The position numbers and the translations under genes were made by a program. A DNA stretch of 64,000 nt, taken from contig CM043962.1 of the NCBI GenBank assembly GCA_014529385.2, positions 41,144,598 to 41,208,597 on the forward strand. The letters run 5' to 3'. Source of the DNA: Adiantum capillus-veneris (taxonomy: Eukaryota; Streptophyta; Polypodiopsida; Polypodiales; Pteridaceae). Numbering within the stretch: the stretch's first letter is position 1; each line of letters starts with the position of its first letter. The notes under the pieces are model-generated. The model ran no database searches, was not told the origin of the DNA, and saw only the letters and a program-made list of their open reading frames with translations. Below, in pieces: positions 11,301 to 24,800 of the stretch.

Positions 11301-14300
11301 TCCTAGTACCCACCGACTTATAAAGTTCTGTCGCGGGGCCTAAATGACTTTAACTGAGTCTAACTACTTCTTTACTAGTCGGATTCGAGTGCCGATCAGC
11401 CCAACCATCTCGTGGTTGCCTAGCCTTGACTCTTGCGGATGAAACTCTCGGCCAACGACCATTTCACATTGGCAACGCAATGTCCGGGCATGTTAGGTGC
11501 AGCGGAATGAATGTTGTATTTTCTCAAGATTAGTGATCTTTATTGCTCAAGGTTCCTTTTAGTTCTTAGGGAAAGAGAGAGCTTTCCGTCTTATGGAGAG
11601 TGCTATGATCACGAACAAAGTGAGTGGATATTGTGCGTGCAAGTGAATGAGACTGAGAGAAGGAGAGAGAAGAGATACGACACCCGAGAGGTTTTAAAAC
11701 CCTCCTCCGAAGGCCCCACTCTCGTCGGCGAGAGTGGTCTATTCTTTGATTGCACAAAGGTGTACAATGCGTATGCAATGGACTATGCAACTTGGTCTAT
11801 GCCGATGACGACGACGACGACGATGGCTGAAATCTGGGATCTTCTTGATGCTGAATTTTTGGGACTGTTTCGGTGGCTGAAAATGACTGTTTTGGCTGCG
11901 TTTTTCGAGGCTAATCTTGGGGGATCATCTGCAACCGAATGGGGGAATCTGCTAATGTTCTGCTGCTGAAAACCTGCGCTTTTATCCCTGCTGAAACTGA
12001 TGATAAAAAACGCTGATTGCTGAAACTGAAAACGCTGAGATTTGCTGCAGGTTGCTGGCGTTTTTGGATGAAAAACGCTGGCTGAAGTGCTGGCGTTTTT
12101 ATGGCTGAAAACGCTGGACTGAGGGCTGCTTGGGCAATCATGCAAGGGAAGGGAAGTGGGGGAAACTGCTGTGGTAGGAATCGCCAAGGCAAGGGATAGA
12201 GATGGCGAGGATCTACTGCGCGAGGGGGGTTCTGCTGAGAAGTTGCCCGTTGAGCGGGAAGCTCCCGCTGCCTCTTCTGCCAGAAAGTGTGAACTTTGGT
12301 TTGCTTATATTAACTTAGCAATATTGCCCTACCTACTTTTGTTGGAAAGTCACTTAAAAATAATAAGTGAAAATACCAATAAATAGGAAAATAGGCTAAA
12401 TGCACTGGAAAATTCCCCTAACTGATGCTAATGGATTCTGATGGGAATTCCGATGATCATGCTGTGTGCAACCGGAGGATATGCATCTATGCTAAGTGAC
12501 TGGATATGCACGGTCTACGAATAGACTCACAAAAGTGCCAGATCACTGCTAATCTAAAATGACTGGACTAGTTGAACCCTGTTGTGGTGTAGCTTGTCCA
12601 CAGACACATAGGGTTGGGATGTGTCACGTGACAGGGCATTTGTGATTTTAACAAGAGGGTCCCAAAAATTAAATAAAAATCAAGGGAAAGAAACCAATAA
12701 ATATATATAGTAGTTGTCACGAGCATTTCCATTGCCCGAGCGAAAAAAAAACGTGCAAAGTAGAATTTTGAGCGAAGGTGACCAAAACTCTAATATTCTA
12801 CCGTCATAAAAGAAATCAAATAATCACACAAAGTATGGCTAAAACATTCGGAGAGATGAGAGACTATGTATTGCTATAAAAATGTTAGCAAGTAGTTTCA
12901 TCAAAAAATTGCTAGTGACCACAAGATTCCTACAATGAGCCCACACAAAAGATGAAAGATGAATTACTTTTAGAAGCTATATATTTTTGATTTCTACAAA
13001 AAATAGGATATTACAAGCACCAATAGACAACATTGTCTTGATAGTGTTACATGAAATTATTAAAAGAACATGTATAGAAAACATAAGTCCGAGCTCAAAA
13101 CAAAAGAATTTTTATTGAAAATGAAGGATCCATGTGCCTCATATGGATAGCCGTTTCTAGGGTTTTTGACGATTCTGGACGCAACCATGTGGCCAAAATT
13201 GTGAAATTCCATCGGGAAACTACCCAAAAAATGAGGCATATGGATAGTCGTTTCTAGCGTTTTGGGACATTCCGAACGCAACGGTGTGGTCAAAATTATC
13301 AAATTCTAGCAACTACAAGAATCTAGATTAGCCCAAAGCTTTTTTGAATCTTTTTTCTCTATAATAAAATGTACAGATATTTACTTTCAAGGTTTTTAGG
13401 ACATCTCAATGCCATGATCTTTTCTAGGATTATGGACATTTTCAAACACTGTGACAGATTAAAATTATCAATAATTATCTCTCACATAATATTATAATAA
13501 TAAAGTCTCTATGATTTGACACAAAATACCTTGCAAGGTTTTAGGTCACGTCCTCATTTCTTTTGTTAAGTGTTAGAACAAAGTGTATCCACAGAATATA
13601 AAAGTGAGATCAAAGTGTAATTTTCTATTGTTAGTTTATATTTCACTATAAATTGAAGTGAAATATTTTTAAAATATACTTTATTGCAAATTGGATTCTA
13701 TATTGCATTCTTTATTGTCTCTAGAGAGATGGCTTATAAGTCATTATGCAAGAAAATCTCTTTACTGTCAGCATGCACATTAGTTATTACGAGTAGTCTC
13801 TACTCACCCCAAAGCAAGCTCGATGATTGGATTTCATGTCATGGTCTTGCAACATCTCTTCAATGGCAATATGACCATAAATTAAAATTGTGTTATTTAC
13901 ACCATCTTCCTTTTGTAAACAAGTGGACAAATCACGTTTTTCCGTCAATCTTTTCCTTGGATTAGATGTATGGCTCGCTCGATATTTTGTTTGCTCGGAA
14001 AAGGTCACTCGATGTTTGGTAAAACTCGGTCACAATCTCATGACAGTTCTTGACTTCTGCTCTTCCTCTTCCCGGAGAGTTTTCATCTGTTCTTTGATCT
14101 TCTCGAGCTCCTTAATCATTTAGGGTTGGATTTCTCCCTCCTTTCCAAGAATACTTTTACTCTTACAAGCTGCCAGTTCTCCCTGAAGTTCTTCAATCAG
14201 TGTATCTTTTGCACTTATGCGTTTTTCCATATTTGATTTCTAGGACTCGCTAGCAGCAAAAGCCTCATCTAACCTTTTTTGCATCATAGCTTCCTTGCAC

Positions 14301-15180
14301 CTCTACCCTCACAATAGCTTGCATCTCCCCTTTCAATGCCATGTACATCTCATCACGCTTACCGAGCATCTCTTTGTCTAGCTCTTTCCTCATATATGCA
14401 TACATTGCATTTCTATAATTTTCCACAGTTGCATATATCTCTTTCTCAATGTCTCCCCTCATAAGGTTCAACGCCGTCTTAATCATCACCTGCACCCTCT
14501 CAAATATTAGGTCATCCTTTACCTTGTATGGTTTCTTTGCTCTGAGAGAACCAGGCGACAATGTGTTGTCTCTACTTTTCCTACTAAATGTAACCTTTGC
14601 TTTGGTGGGGTTTGATATGCATTTGGATCTCCGATATTGTCTGGTTGGTCGACCTTGGTGGAACGGATGCTAGTTGGACATAAGCAATATCTGTAAACAC
14701 GCTGCAGGTTCTCTCTCAACAAAGACGAGGGGTTCCTGTGTAGGCCACAAGCATTTGCAGTATACTCTATCATTGTGAATGTCTCCAAAAGCTCAACCCC
14801 TGCTTGTATGAAGAAGCTCACCCCTGGCTTCCTCAATAAGTAGCCCGCCTCCTTGTAGAATAAGCAGGCAGGCCCTTTGCTTGCTTAAATAAACCCTTGC
14901 AATCGTCGTAAGAATTATATCAGTGAAGAGTGTACGATTTTGAACCTGTTGAATTGCAACCTTTGTGTAGCTTTACCCGTGCCAATCTACTACGCACACA
15001 AACGCTTGTCTCCACGTTACATTACTTCAATCCGCTCGTGAATTACCTGCGCACGTTGTTAGGCCAGAAGAGAGGTCGCGTTTGTGATTACTTCTACAAG
15101 TCGCTACGATTGTGTGTAAGAGAGAGGCGTGAAGCTTACAACTCAATAAGCCTACACACACGCGCGCGCGTGCACACACA

Positions 15181-15269
<89 letters not shown>

Positions 15270-15835
15270 GAAATGTTATATTGATGTCTTCAAAAGGCCA
15301 AAGTGACCTATGAGACCAGAAAGTTACAATGTGGTGGATCTGATACAAAGTCAGAGTAACAAGACAGAATGACAAAATGACAAAATAAAATACTATGGAA
15401 TCCTAAACTGCTAGGTGTGAACTAAGCATCTAAACAACTAGTTGGGATAGCTAGATATTGGAGATCCAGCATCGGTCGCTGGTGGATCTCATCAATCTCC
15501 TCCATGGTCAGTGGTCTGACCTGGCGTTGTGCATGTCGAGCCAAAGTGATCCGAATTCTCTGATGCAGCCTCCGTTGATGCTGTGTAGTCCTCTGCAGTC
15601 GTGGGCGTCTGGATCTCCCCAACTCAGTCGCTCGGTTGATCAGTGTGCCTCTGGTGTAAGGCGACGAGCTCTGCGGGCAAGCCCTCTCTCTCCCTCCCTC
15701 TATCTCTCTCACTCTCTCTCTCTCTCTACTCTCTACCCTCCTCCCTCCCTTATCCTCTCCCTCCCTCCTCACCCCGTGCTCTCCCTCTCTCTTACTCCCA
15801 TGGTGGGACCCCCCCCCCCTCTCCTCTCCTCTCCC

Positions 15836-15868
<33 letters not shown>

Positions 15869-18800
15869 GAATTTCGGCATCAGGTGGCCCCGCCTTCTCC
15901 CTCTCACGCCCACACACCTACCCCGGCCGTCACGGGCGCTTGGAACCACACACACCATTCTCTCCCTCCCTCATCACCCTCTCCCTCTCTCCTCGCGCTC
16001 GTCTGTAGACACCCCGTCGTTGTTCTCTCTCTCGCTTATCCAGACACACACACACACGCAGACGCTCTCCACACCCTCAACCTCTCCCTCCCTCACCACC
16101 TCACAAAATCTCACTCTCTCTCTTGCGTGTTAGGAAATAAGACGTAGCTAAATAGATAATTGAGTAGATTACTTAATGGAGAGAGATAGATTTCACACAC
16201 AAGAGATTATAGAGTAGAGAGAGAGAGAGAGAGACTGGCTAGTCTCTCCTCTCATCAGGCTCTCTCTGTGTCTGCGCAGCTCGAGCAAAAACAAACCCAG
16301 GCATCTTTGATCCTCGTACCGCATGACTCTAGAGAATGGTCCAAAGCCCTCTCTGAACAAGCAATGGAAGCGGCCTCGTATCTCGTAGCAGACGGGGCAG
16401 TGGCATGTGTAGTGCAACTCTGTCTCAGGCTCGATGTCACACAGTGGGCATGTCCTGGCCTCTGCTGGTACTCTGCTGTATCTCCCAGTCTTTATCCCAG
16501 TCTTTATCTACAGCTAGTGTGAAGATGTGCGTATCTGGCCAATAGCACATCGTATCCCATGAGACAAGTGGGTGTTCATGTATCTGGGCTTCGTCACAAA
16601 ACCATCCTCCGTAAGCTGGAGGAGATGCTCTCTGTAGAAAGCCATCTTCGTGCCCAGCTCCTGTACTGGCTGTATCCATGTCCTCTTGGTGTCTAGCTGA
16701 GTCAAGTCCTGGCGAATAAGCCTGGTGATCTCGGACTCTGTAAGAGTCAGAGAGGGCGCATCCAGTGAGTATTGGAAGGGAGGCAATCTGTCTATGCTGA
16801 ACCCATGCGCCTGAAACCATGATGTCATCTCCCCATACCAACATGCTGTATCTCCCTGCATGGCTAACTGTCGAGAGGACTCAAGTGCAAGGCGTGCATA
16901 TCTATCTCTGGGAAGTTCCAACATGCGGTGTATGAAGGAGACAGATCTGGTGAGCGCCTCAACCACTAGTGGGGGGGCAGCCAGCTCTGCTCGTACAATA
17001 GCACGTGATACTGAAGCATTGGCTCTAATGAGCCGCGAGATCATAGAGACCAGAGGCTTCTCCATGTCCCCCCATCCATCACTGCGGCCTGTCCTCCCGT
17101 GATGATCGAGTGAGGGTCCCCAAATTTCAGCTCCATAAAGCAATGCAGTAGCCACCAAAGTGTCAAAGAGCCAGAGCTTTGTCCAAGGCTCCTGAAACTG
17201 AACCTGTGAACACATCCTTTCCAATCTGCCTAATGCTGCATGGGCTCTGGTCAATCTAGTCTCTGCTGCCCTCCTCAATGAAAATGCTGGCCCACTAAAA
17301 ACCACTCCAAGGTAAGTGTAAGCATCTGTATACTCCACCTTCTCTTGGCTGCATGTGAATGCGGGCGCTGACCTCCTGATCCACTATGGGGTGGTATTAA
17401 ATACCATGACCTTGGTTTTACCAAGGTTGACGGACAAACCACTTTCCTGGGCAAATCTATGCAAAGCATCCAAGTGACGTTGCATCCCGTCCGGAGAGTC
17501 GGAGATCAACACAATATCATCAGCATATAACAATAGTGGAATCCATGTCCCTGCCAGCTGTGCACCTCGATCACCATCTCTCTCAATGTAGTCAGAAACC
17601 TCATCCACATACATACCAAATAGAGTAGGAGAGAGCGGGCAGCCCTGCTTCACCCCAATAGTGGAGTAAACCGGTGTGGATAGACCCTCTGGGGTGCGTA
17701 CATGCCCCACTACTGACCTGAGAGAGAGAGAGACAGAGAGAGAGATGTTAAAGTTTTAGCATCTCAAGTGAATAGTCCAATGTGATCCCGATATTTTATT
17801 TTGGCTTTAGGTATTTATTTTACTTATTTGTCAGAGTCGTGGGTAGGGCAATTTTCTGAGGGAAGTATATTAGCACACCCAGCCCCCATTGTATAATTCA
17901 TTGCTGAGTTGGTTGGTTCGGCCGGGTCTCACTCTCTCTTTCTCTCTCTCGTGTATTCTCTCCCACTAATTGTACGCTTCCGCATTGCCAACTTTGACAT
18001 GGTATCAGAGCTTCGTGATCTCTGATTGTGAGTGGAGAGCACGGAAGAAGAGGAAAGGAGCCGTTGAAGACGAGAAGCAGTGGAGCATCGACAACCTTGG
18101 CGTCCAAAATAGGCTTTTTAAAAGGCAGGCTAAATCGGAATTTTTTTGGTTATAGCGTTTTCCAACGCAATGCATAGGGAAGCCTCCATCGGCAGCGTTC
18201 TGAAACGCTAGGAGGCGGAGTCTCTTGTTGGCAGAGCTACTAGGTCCTTGACGTTGCTTTTTGATACGCAATGGACAGTTTTACACGACCTTGGCAGCTA
18301 TTGCAGCAGCGTTTTGAGACGTATACAAGGGTGCATGTAACAGACTTGGACACTCCAAGTCAAGAATCAACCGCGACAACACCAAATAACCACTTCAAAA
18401 CAATTCACAGATCACAATAGATTTGCATTGGCCCGGCGGAGTTCCGTGCCTAGAGATATTGGCCCCAAAGACTGGCGCCCCTTTCGGTATTTCTTTTTGT
18501 ATTAATCAATCATCAAAGTACAAGAGAGCGGTAGGGTTTCACTCTCAGACTCTGCGTCTAGATGCTCTGAGAAGTGAGGCCCTCACCACTAATTTAAAGG
18601 TTACAAGGGATGCCCAAAAGCAGAGCCCCAAAAGCTTCAAATCAAAAGCAATTGCTCTCTCTCTCTCACAGAGAGTCAAAACATGAAAGCAAAAGCATTC
18701 TCTCTCTTTCTCATTTAAGTAGAGAAAAAGCGAAATTTGCGATCGCTCATCATTTTCCAAAAAAAAAAAAAAAAAATAAAAAAAAAAATCCGCCTCCGCG

Positions 18801-21800
18801 ATTTCCGGAAATTAGGGTTTCTGGCAAAAATTAGGGTTTGCAGGAATTTTAGGGCTTCTGCTGTCCGCTACGTCATCACTTTGTGACATACCCCCCTCTT
18901 GAAAGCATTGTAATCGACCGCGATTACGCCTGCAAAACCGACAAAAGCCATAAACCGTCTTAGCAAACACTGACTGTTAGTACCTACGTACTAGGAACAC
19001 ACATCTAGCACATGTACAAAATCGACAGTCACATCACAGGACATCACATGACATTCAACATTCATTCGGATCTTAGACCATGATTTATCGGCAATGTAGC
19101 TAGCAATCACATCTAGGTCCAATCGGGACCTCATCGATGTCGGATTGACTAACCCCTATTGCAACCATGTCTATTCGAGATCAATCAGACCAAAATGCTG
19201 CAGTCATTTCGGCTATCAGTTCCTGCACTCACAAGAAGTCAAGAACAAATCAGTATCATAATCAGGAATTCCATTTCATAAAGTCATCCAGCAGAATATT
19301 GTCAGCTCTCAGTATCCCTGAAGCTCAAAGAGACATCAGTGACTTTAGTATCAAAATCGAGGCATCTGTTGACAAAGGAGTGGAGTGACTCCTCTCTTGT
19401 GCATCCCACTGCACCAGATCTCCGGCCAAGCTGAATTCTGGGTTCCGTTTGGAGTAGACTATGCTAAACCAAAACATCGAGGTAAAGTTTCACAATCCGA
19501 GGAGTATCTGCTAGGTCCTCCTCCTCCCTCCACTTTGCATCAAATGCAGGAAAGTTCTTGAACTTAATCAAGAACCGCCTTCGGACTTTACCTTTCTTCG
19601 TATCATTATGTGCCAAAATCTGTTCAGGAACAAGGATCTCCTCGTTTTCTTCCACTTTGGGTTGCTCATCAGGCTCCCCATCATCAGGCACATCACCCTT
19701 AACAGGTTTCAAGAGACTCACATGCAATGCATTGTGAATCCTCCAAGTATCTGGCAGTTTCAATCGGAAGGAGACATCATTTATCTTGTCAGTAATCTGG
19801 AAAGGTCCGTAGTATCACATACTAAGCTTTGGAAAAAGCCTCTCCTTTCCCTTTTTCTTTCTTAGGCGTGCCTTCTCAAAAGTAAGAGCACCCAATCATC
19901 CTCCTTCAGTTTCCAGTCGCGACGATGGCGATCCGCTGCCTTTTTTTGTCGTTCTTGAGACTTCTGCAAAGTCTCGCGAACCTTGGCAAAAGCCGTATCC
20001 AAGTCTCGCGAATATTCATCCGCTTCAAATTTCTAATCTTTCGTCCTCAGGAAGGATGGAACCTTCGCAATAGTTTCAACAATCTCACATGGCGTCTTCC
20101 CCGTCGAAGAGTGTATCGTGTTATTGTAGGCAAATTCCACCAAAGGTAAGTTCTTTTCCCATTGAGTCTTCTGATGCGAGATACAAGACTTCAATAAATC
20201 TAAAATCACTGAATTGGCAATCTCAGATTGCCCGTCAGTCTGCAAGTGGAACGATGACGAGAATTGCAACCGCGTGCCAATGTTCTCCCAAATTGCCTTC
20301 TAAAACAAACTCATAAATCTGTGGTCGGTAGGTCTTCAAACTTGACGCGCTTCTTCAATTTCTTTGCCTTGTCAAATGTCGACCGACGACCCAAATATCC
20401 CGGGAAGTCAGTGCCTTTCTTTTGCTTTTTGCCGTGCTTTTTGGCTTTCTTTTGCGTGTCAAAAAGCTGAGCAATCCGTGCATCAACCACGTTCTCCAGT
20501 TCCTGCTCCGTATATTTTCTTGGAGGCAGAAGGTTTCTTGAGAGCGGGTTTCGGGAGTGGTGTTGTGGTTCTCTGCCACTCCATCTGTACCTCTTCCAAA
20601 GAGGTCTGGTTCATATATTTTGCCATCTTCGGGTCCTTGGCAAAATTGAGCATCATCTTTGTTGCATCGCTGATCAACTGGCGACGCTCTATCTCTCGCC
20701 GCTCCGCCTAAGTAGGCCAAGGCGGGCCATACTCTCTGCCTGAATCTTCGTTGTGATCCCAGCGCGCATCTCCAGATGCAGAAGGAGTCGACTGATCATT
20801 GCCTGAAGCCATAGGTGCCGCGGAAAAAAAATTCGGGGATCGGATTTCCCGTAAAAGAGAAATCGGCCGTGCTCTGATACCACTGTAACAGACTTGGACA
20901 CTCCAAGTCAAGAATCAACCGCGACAACACCAAATAACCACTTCAAAACAATTCACAGATCACAATAGATTTGCACTGGCCCGGCGGAGTTCCGTGCCTA
21001 GAGATATTGGCCCCAAAGACTGGCGCCCCTTTCGGTATTTCTTTTTGTATTAATCAATCATCAAAGTACAAGAGAGCGATAGGGTTTTACTCTCAGACTC
21101 TGCGTCCAGATGCTCTGAGAAGTGAGGCCCTCACCACTAATTTAAAGGTTACAAGGGATGCCCAAAAGCAGAGCGCCAAAAGCTTCAAATCAAAAGCAAT
21201 TGCTCTCTCTCTCTCACAGAGAGTCAAAACATGAAAGCAAAAGCATTCTCTCTCTCTTTCTCATTTAAGTAGAGAAAAAGCGAAATTTGCGTCGCTCATC
21301 ATTTTCCAAATTTTTTTTAAAAAAAAACAATCCGCCTCCGCGATTTCCGGAAATTAGGGTTTCTGGCAAAAATTAGGGTTTGCAGGAATTTTAGGGTTTC
21401 TGGCAGAAATTAGGGTTTCTGCTGTCCGCCACGTCATCACTTTGTGACAGTGCACCGTAAGTTACCAACTCCCCACACACGCCACGACCTTAGAAAATGG
21501 ACACAAAGTGGGCACTTCCCACGATCACTCCACAAGAGAAAAACCTCACAAGACCGGGCATCCAAGACATTGGTCTTAAGCATGCAAGACATTGGTCTTA
21601 GGCCAACTGATTCTCCTTTGTGTTACATTATCATGCTCTCAGGAGATTTTTTCGAGTAGAGGGCTACCGACCTTGGATAACATAAGACTTTGGACAGGCG
21701 TTTTATTGTTTTCTTAAATGCTACTGTGTCTTGAATAGCTGTGGTGAGATTGTTAGACTATTTTCTTGTGATAAGTTGAAGGTGTGTTGGTCTTGTGGGG

Positions 21801-24800
21801 CAAAAATTAACATTCTAAAGGCTACATCTTATGGAATTAGAATGTGAGTGCTTGAACAGGTGTCAAAGCCACTTTTCTACTGGCTGTTGCATTTTTGGAG
21901 ATTCTTCGTTTCAATTGCAATGGAGGTATCTTAAAAGTCAAGAGAAATGGGGAGAAAAGAAGTGCTTTTTCTTGTGTTTTTGAGTACCTGGAGAAGCCCA
22001 ATTTGCCACCATCCATTCATCAGTGTTTGATGGCTATTGTCCACAGGGCATTTGATGCCTCCTTGGTTTGGTTGGTATGTCTTTTAAAACTGTTTTGCAA
22101 GTTCTGTCCCAGGTTGTCAAGAACAATAGCTATGTTAACATCCTGAAAAGCTAATTAGTATCATTCTTTCGGGTGCAAGGCTGAAAGGCTTATTGTTAGT
22201 GGAGTGGCAGCGGTGGAAAAAGATATGGTGATTGTCACTCATACCTGTTTTTTGATATCGAAGTTGAAACACAGAGATGAGAGGGTGTGTGATTTATCTT
22301 GCAAGTTCCTGAACCAGATCAAATCCAAATATCGACAGGTTTTATGTTGGTATATTGAAGATTTCTTATGGCTGCAAGAATTGGACACAACTTAAGACTG
22401 TGTAAACTGTTATCTATAGGTTTTATGGCATCCATTGTGTGTGGATGCTTTGTTTGGTCTAGTTCAAACTCAACCTCAACCATCTTTAGATCCAGTAAGG
22501 GTGAGCTCCATGCAGTCTCTTATCAGAAATCAATTTTGTGTGTGGGTCACCCACTCTCTTGCAGTAGCTCCATGCACCACACAAGGGCTTTTGCAGGTAA
22601 TTTTATAAAACGCTGAAGTCAGGCTAGTTCTTTTTGAATATATTTGCCAATACCTGATACTCTTATTATGCAACAATTTAGGAACGAATCCGCGTTGCTA
22701 ATTCTTGGTCAAAAGGGTCTTACACAAGTGATCTTCTTCCAATACTGTCAGACATCAAATTGGAACCGGCAAGGACTGACGGGTTTGGCAACAGTATTTT
22801 GTCTGTGACAGTTCCTGCAGTGTCTGCAGCAGCAGCAGCTGCAACAGGAGCCAGAGAACATCTGACAAATTTGGGAAATCTGGAAGTGCTTTCCAATGGA
22901 ATAGTGAGCGCAAATGTGAAATCGAGCTATATACACATTAATATCGGTGGTTTAACCTTTGGTCAGGGACACTTGCCTGATACCACAGCCGGATTATTAC
23001 TTGAAGGCTCAAGGTCTAACAGTTTCAAGGAGAGGAAGTCTGAGAAGATTCTCTCTGCAAAAAATAAATTGAAAGAGAGACTAATTGCAAGCTTCTTGCA
23101 GCTTCTGCAACAGTTCATTTCATTGATAGAACGCGGAGCAACTATAGATACAGAAGCTTTTCGAGAGACTTGCTTAAGATCGGCAGCCTTTATTGTTTCA
23201 GAGTTGGTATTGTCCTTGCTTGTATGACTGCTCTTAAGTAGATTTGGGGTAGAGCATATATCATACAGTACTTGGTAGAGTGTGTTTGTAAAGCATACCT
23301 ATGTTAGGAGTTTGTGTGTTTATGGCTGGGCATGTTTTATACAGTGCCGTGTAGAGTTAGCTGGAGGCATTTGAAAAGCATAGGTCTATGCCAGGAGTTT
23401 GTGTGTTCATGGCTAAGCATGTGAAAATGGGAGCAGGGGTTATGGGTTATTTCTATGAGTGTCAACACTCTAAATAAAGCACTAAAACGGCAACTTTATT
23501 TACTCAGGTAGATTTGTGTGTGTTTATGCAGGAACTCTGCAAAAATGGGGAAATGATGGAAGGGATTTCACAGCTTGTCCGTCTCTTGTGTTGGTGTCCA
23601 GCTTATATATGTTCACCTGAAGCCATGGGGACTGGAGTGTTTATCTGGACTTGGCTTGTATCAGCTGCACCTCATTTGAGCTCCCTTCTGTTAGCAGAGC
23701 TTGTAGATGCATGGTTATGGAGCATAGAAACTGGCCGTGGCTTATTTGCTTCAGGGCCTGGCAGCTCAGGGCCAAATGGGAAGTTAAGGCCGCATTTGTC
23801 ACCAGGGGAGCCTGTCTCTTCCGGAGATAGAGATCCCGTGGAAGGGATAAAAGCTCATCGCATATGGTTAGGCTTCTTTTTTGATCGATTTGAGGTAAAA
23901 CTTACTTGAATTTATTCCAAGAGCATGCAGGCATCTGTGAAAAAATTGCTGTGACTGTCAAAAGCATTTATGATAATACTGACCGTCTTTCTGCTTTTTG
24001 TGTAGGTTGTGAGACATGATAGTCTGGATCAGCTTTTTTTGATTGGGCGCTTGCTCCAAGGGTCATTAAAGAGACCTAACCACTTTTCATCTCATCCTGC
24101 TGCGACTGGTACTTTTTTCTCTCTGATGGTACTGGGATTAAGTTTTTGTGCATGCCAACTGCAAACGCGTCAAGCAAAGGGTGTGGACGTCTGGCTACTT
24201 GAGGATCGTATCTATTGGTAAGGAGTTTCATGTTTTCTTTACATCAACTTTTCTTGTGTAGTTCCAATCATGGAGACTGTTAATTCTGTTTCTTTATGGA
24301 AATTCATAACTATTGCTGGAAACTAAGGCAATTGGATCATGATTGAGGCATCACATTCACTCTAATAAGCTATATCTCATGGCATGCCTAGATGTTCTAG
24401 TTTTGTTTGAGGGTACTGTTAGTGCGTGATGTTGTTGGAGGAGCCACTTATCCGACAAAGTTGAAAGCTTTTTGATTCTTTAAGCAACACGCATCTCTGT
24501 GTATTGTGTCAACTGATCTCTGACAATGCGTCGCCCATCTCTCTCTAGAACCATCTTGTTTAAGATCTCTGTAAATTGGTTCATGAGTTCTCTATCTGTC
24601 TCTTGTCCTGCACCTTGGAACTTTGGATCCACCATGTACGTTGCCCCGTGTGTAAAGGAGAGGCATATGAATTCCACCTCGAGTTGCAAAGCGCATGGAT
24701 TTCCTCGTATCGCTTTGCATCTAGCTCAAGCTGCTCAATCATGCGGTCCATTGCCTTATAAACCTTGCCAATGCAAGGGTCCGTGCCATCCACAACTCGA

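Larger units (their letters stand above)
18336..21449 (-). mobile_element. family B: internally deleted Ty3/gypsy chromovirus with two LTRs
   Basis: LTRs at 18336-18888 and 20884-21449 (TGTAACAGAC...TTTGTGACA), with a perfect 5-bp TSD GTGCA. Read on the minus strand: LTR, primer site at 20882-20871 (TGGTATCAGAGC), gag start at about 20813, then a jump to the end of integrase (20269-20033, TDGQSE and [14 protein letters not shown]) and a chromodomain-like tail (19763-19464, [20 protein letters not shown]), then the purine tract next to the 3' LTR. Gag has an in-frame TAG at 20708-20710. Protease, RT, RNase H and most of integrase are missing, so it cannot move by itself. The two LTRs are very similar (small indels in an A/T-rich run near 18760 and 21310), suggesting a fairly young insertion. 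Confidence 0.9.

Noticed and set aside
15422-16147. Long Ser/Leu/Pro- and Gly/Arg-rich open frames on both strands
   Set aside because: They are translations of CT and C homopolymer tracts and LINE 3' UTR. No domain, and both strands are open for the same reason.
18000-18011. tRNA-like words (TGGTATCAGAGC and complements at several places)
   Set aside because: They are LTR-element primer sites complementary to tRNA-iMet; no cloverleaf can be drawn around them. I found no tRNA or rRNA gene.
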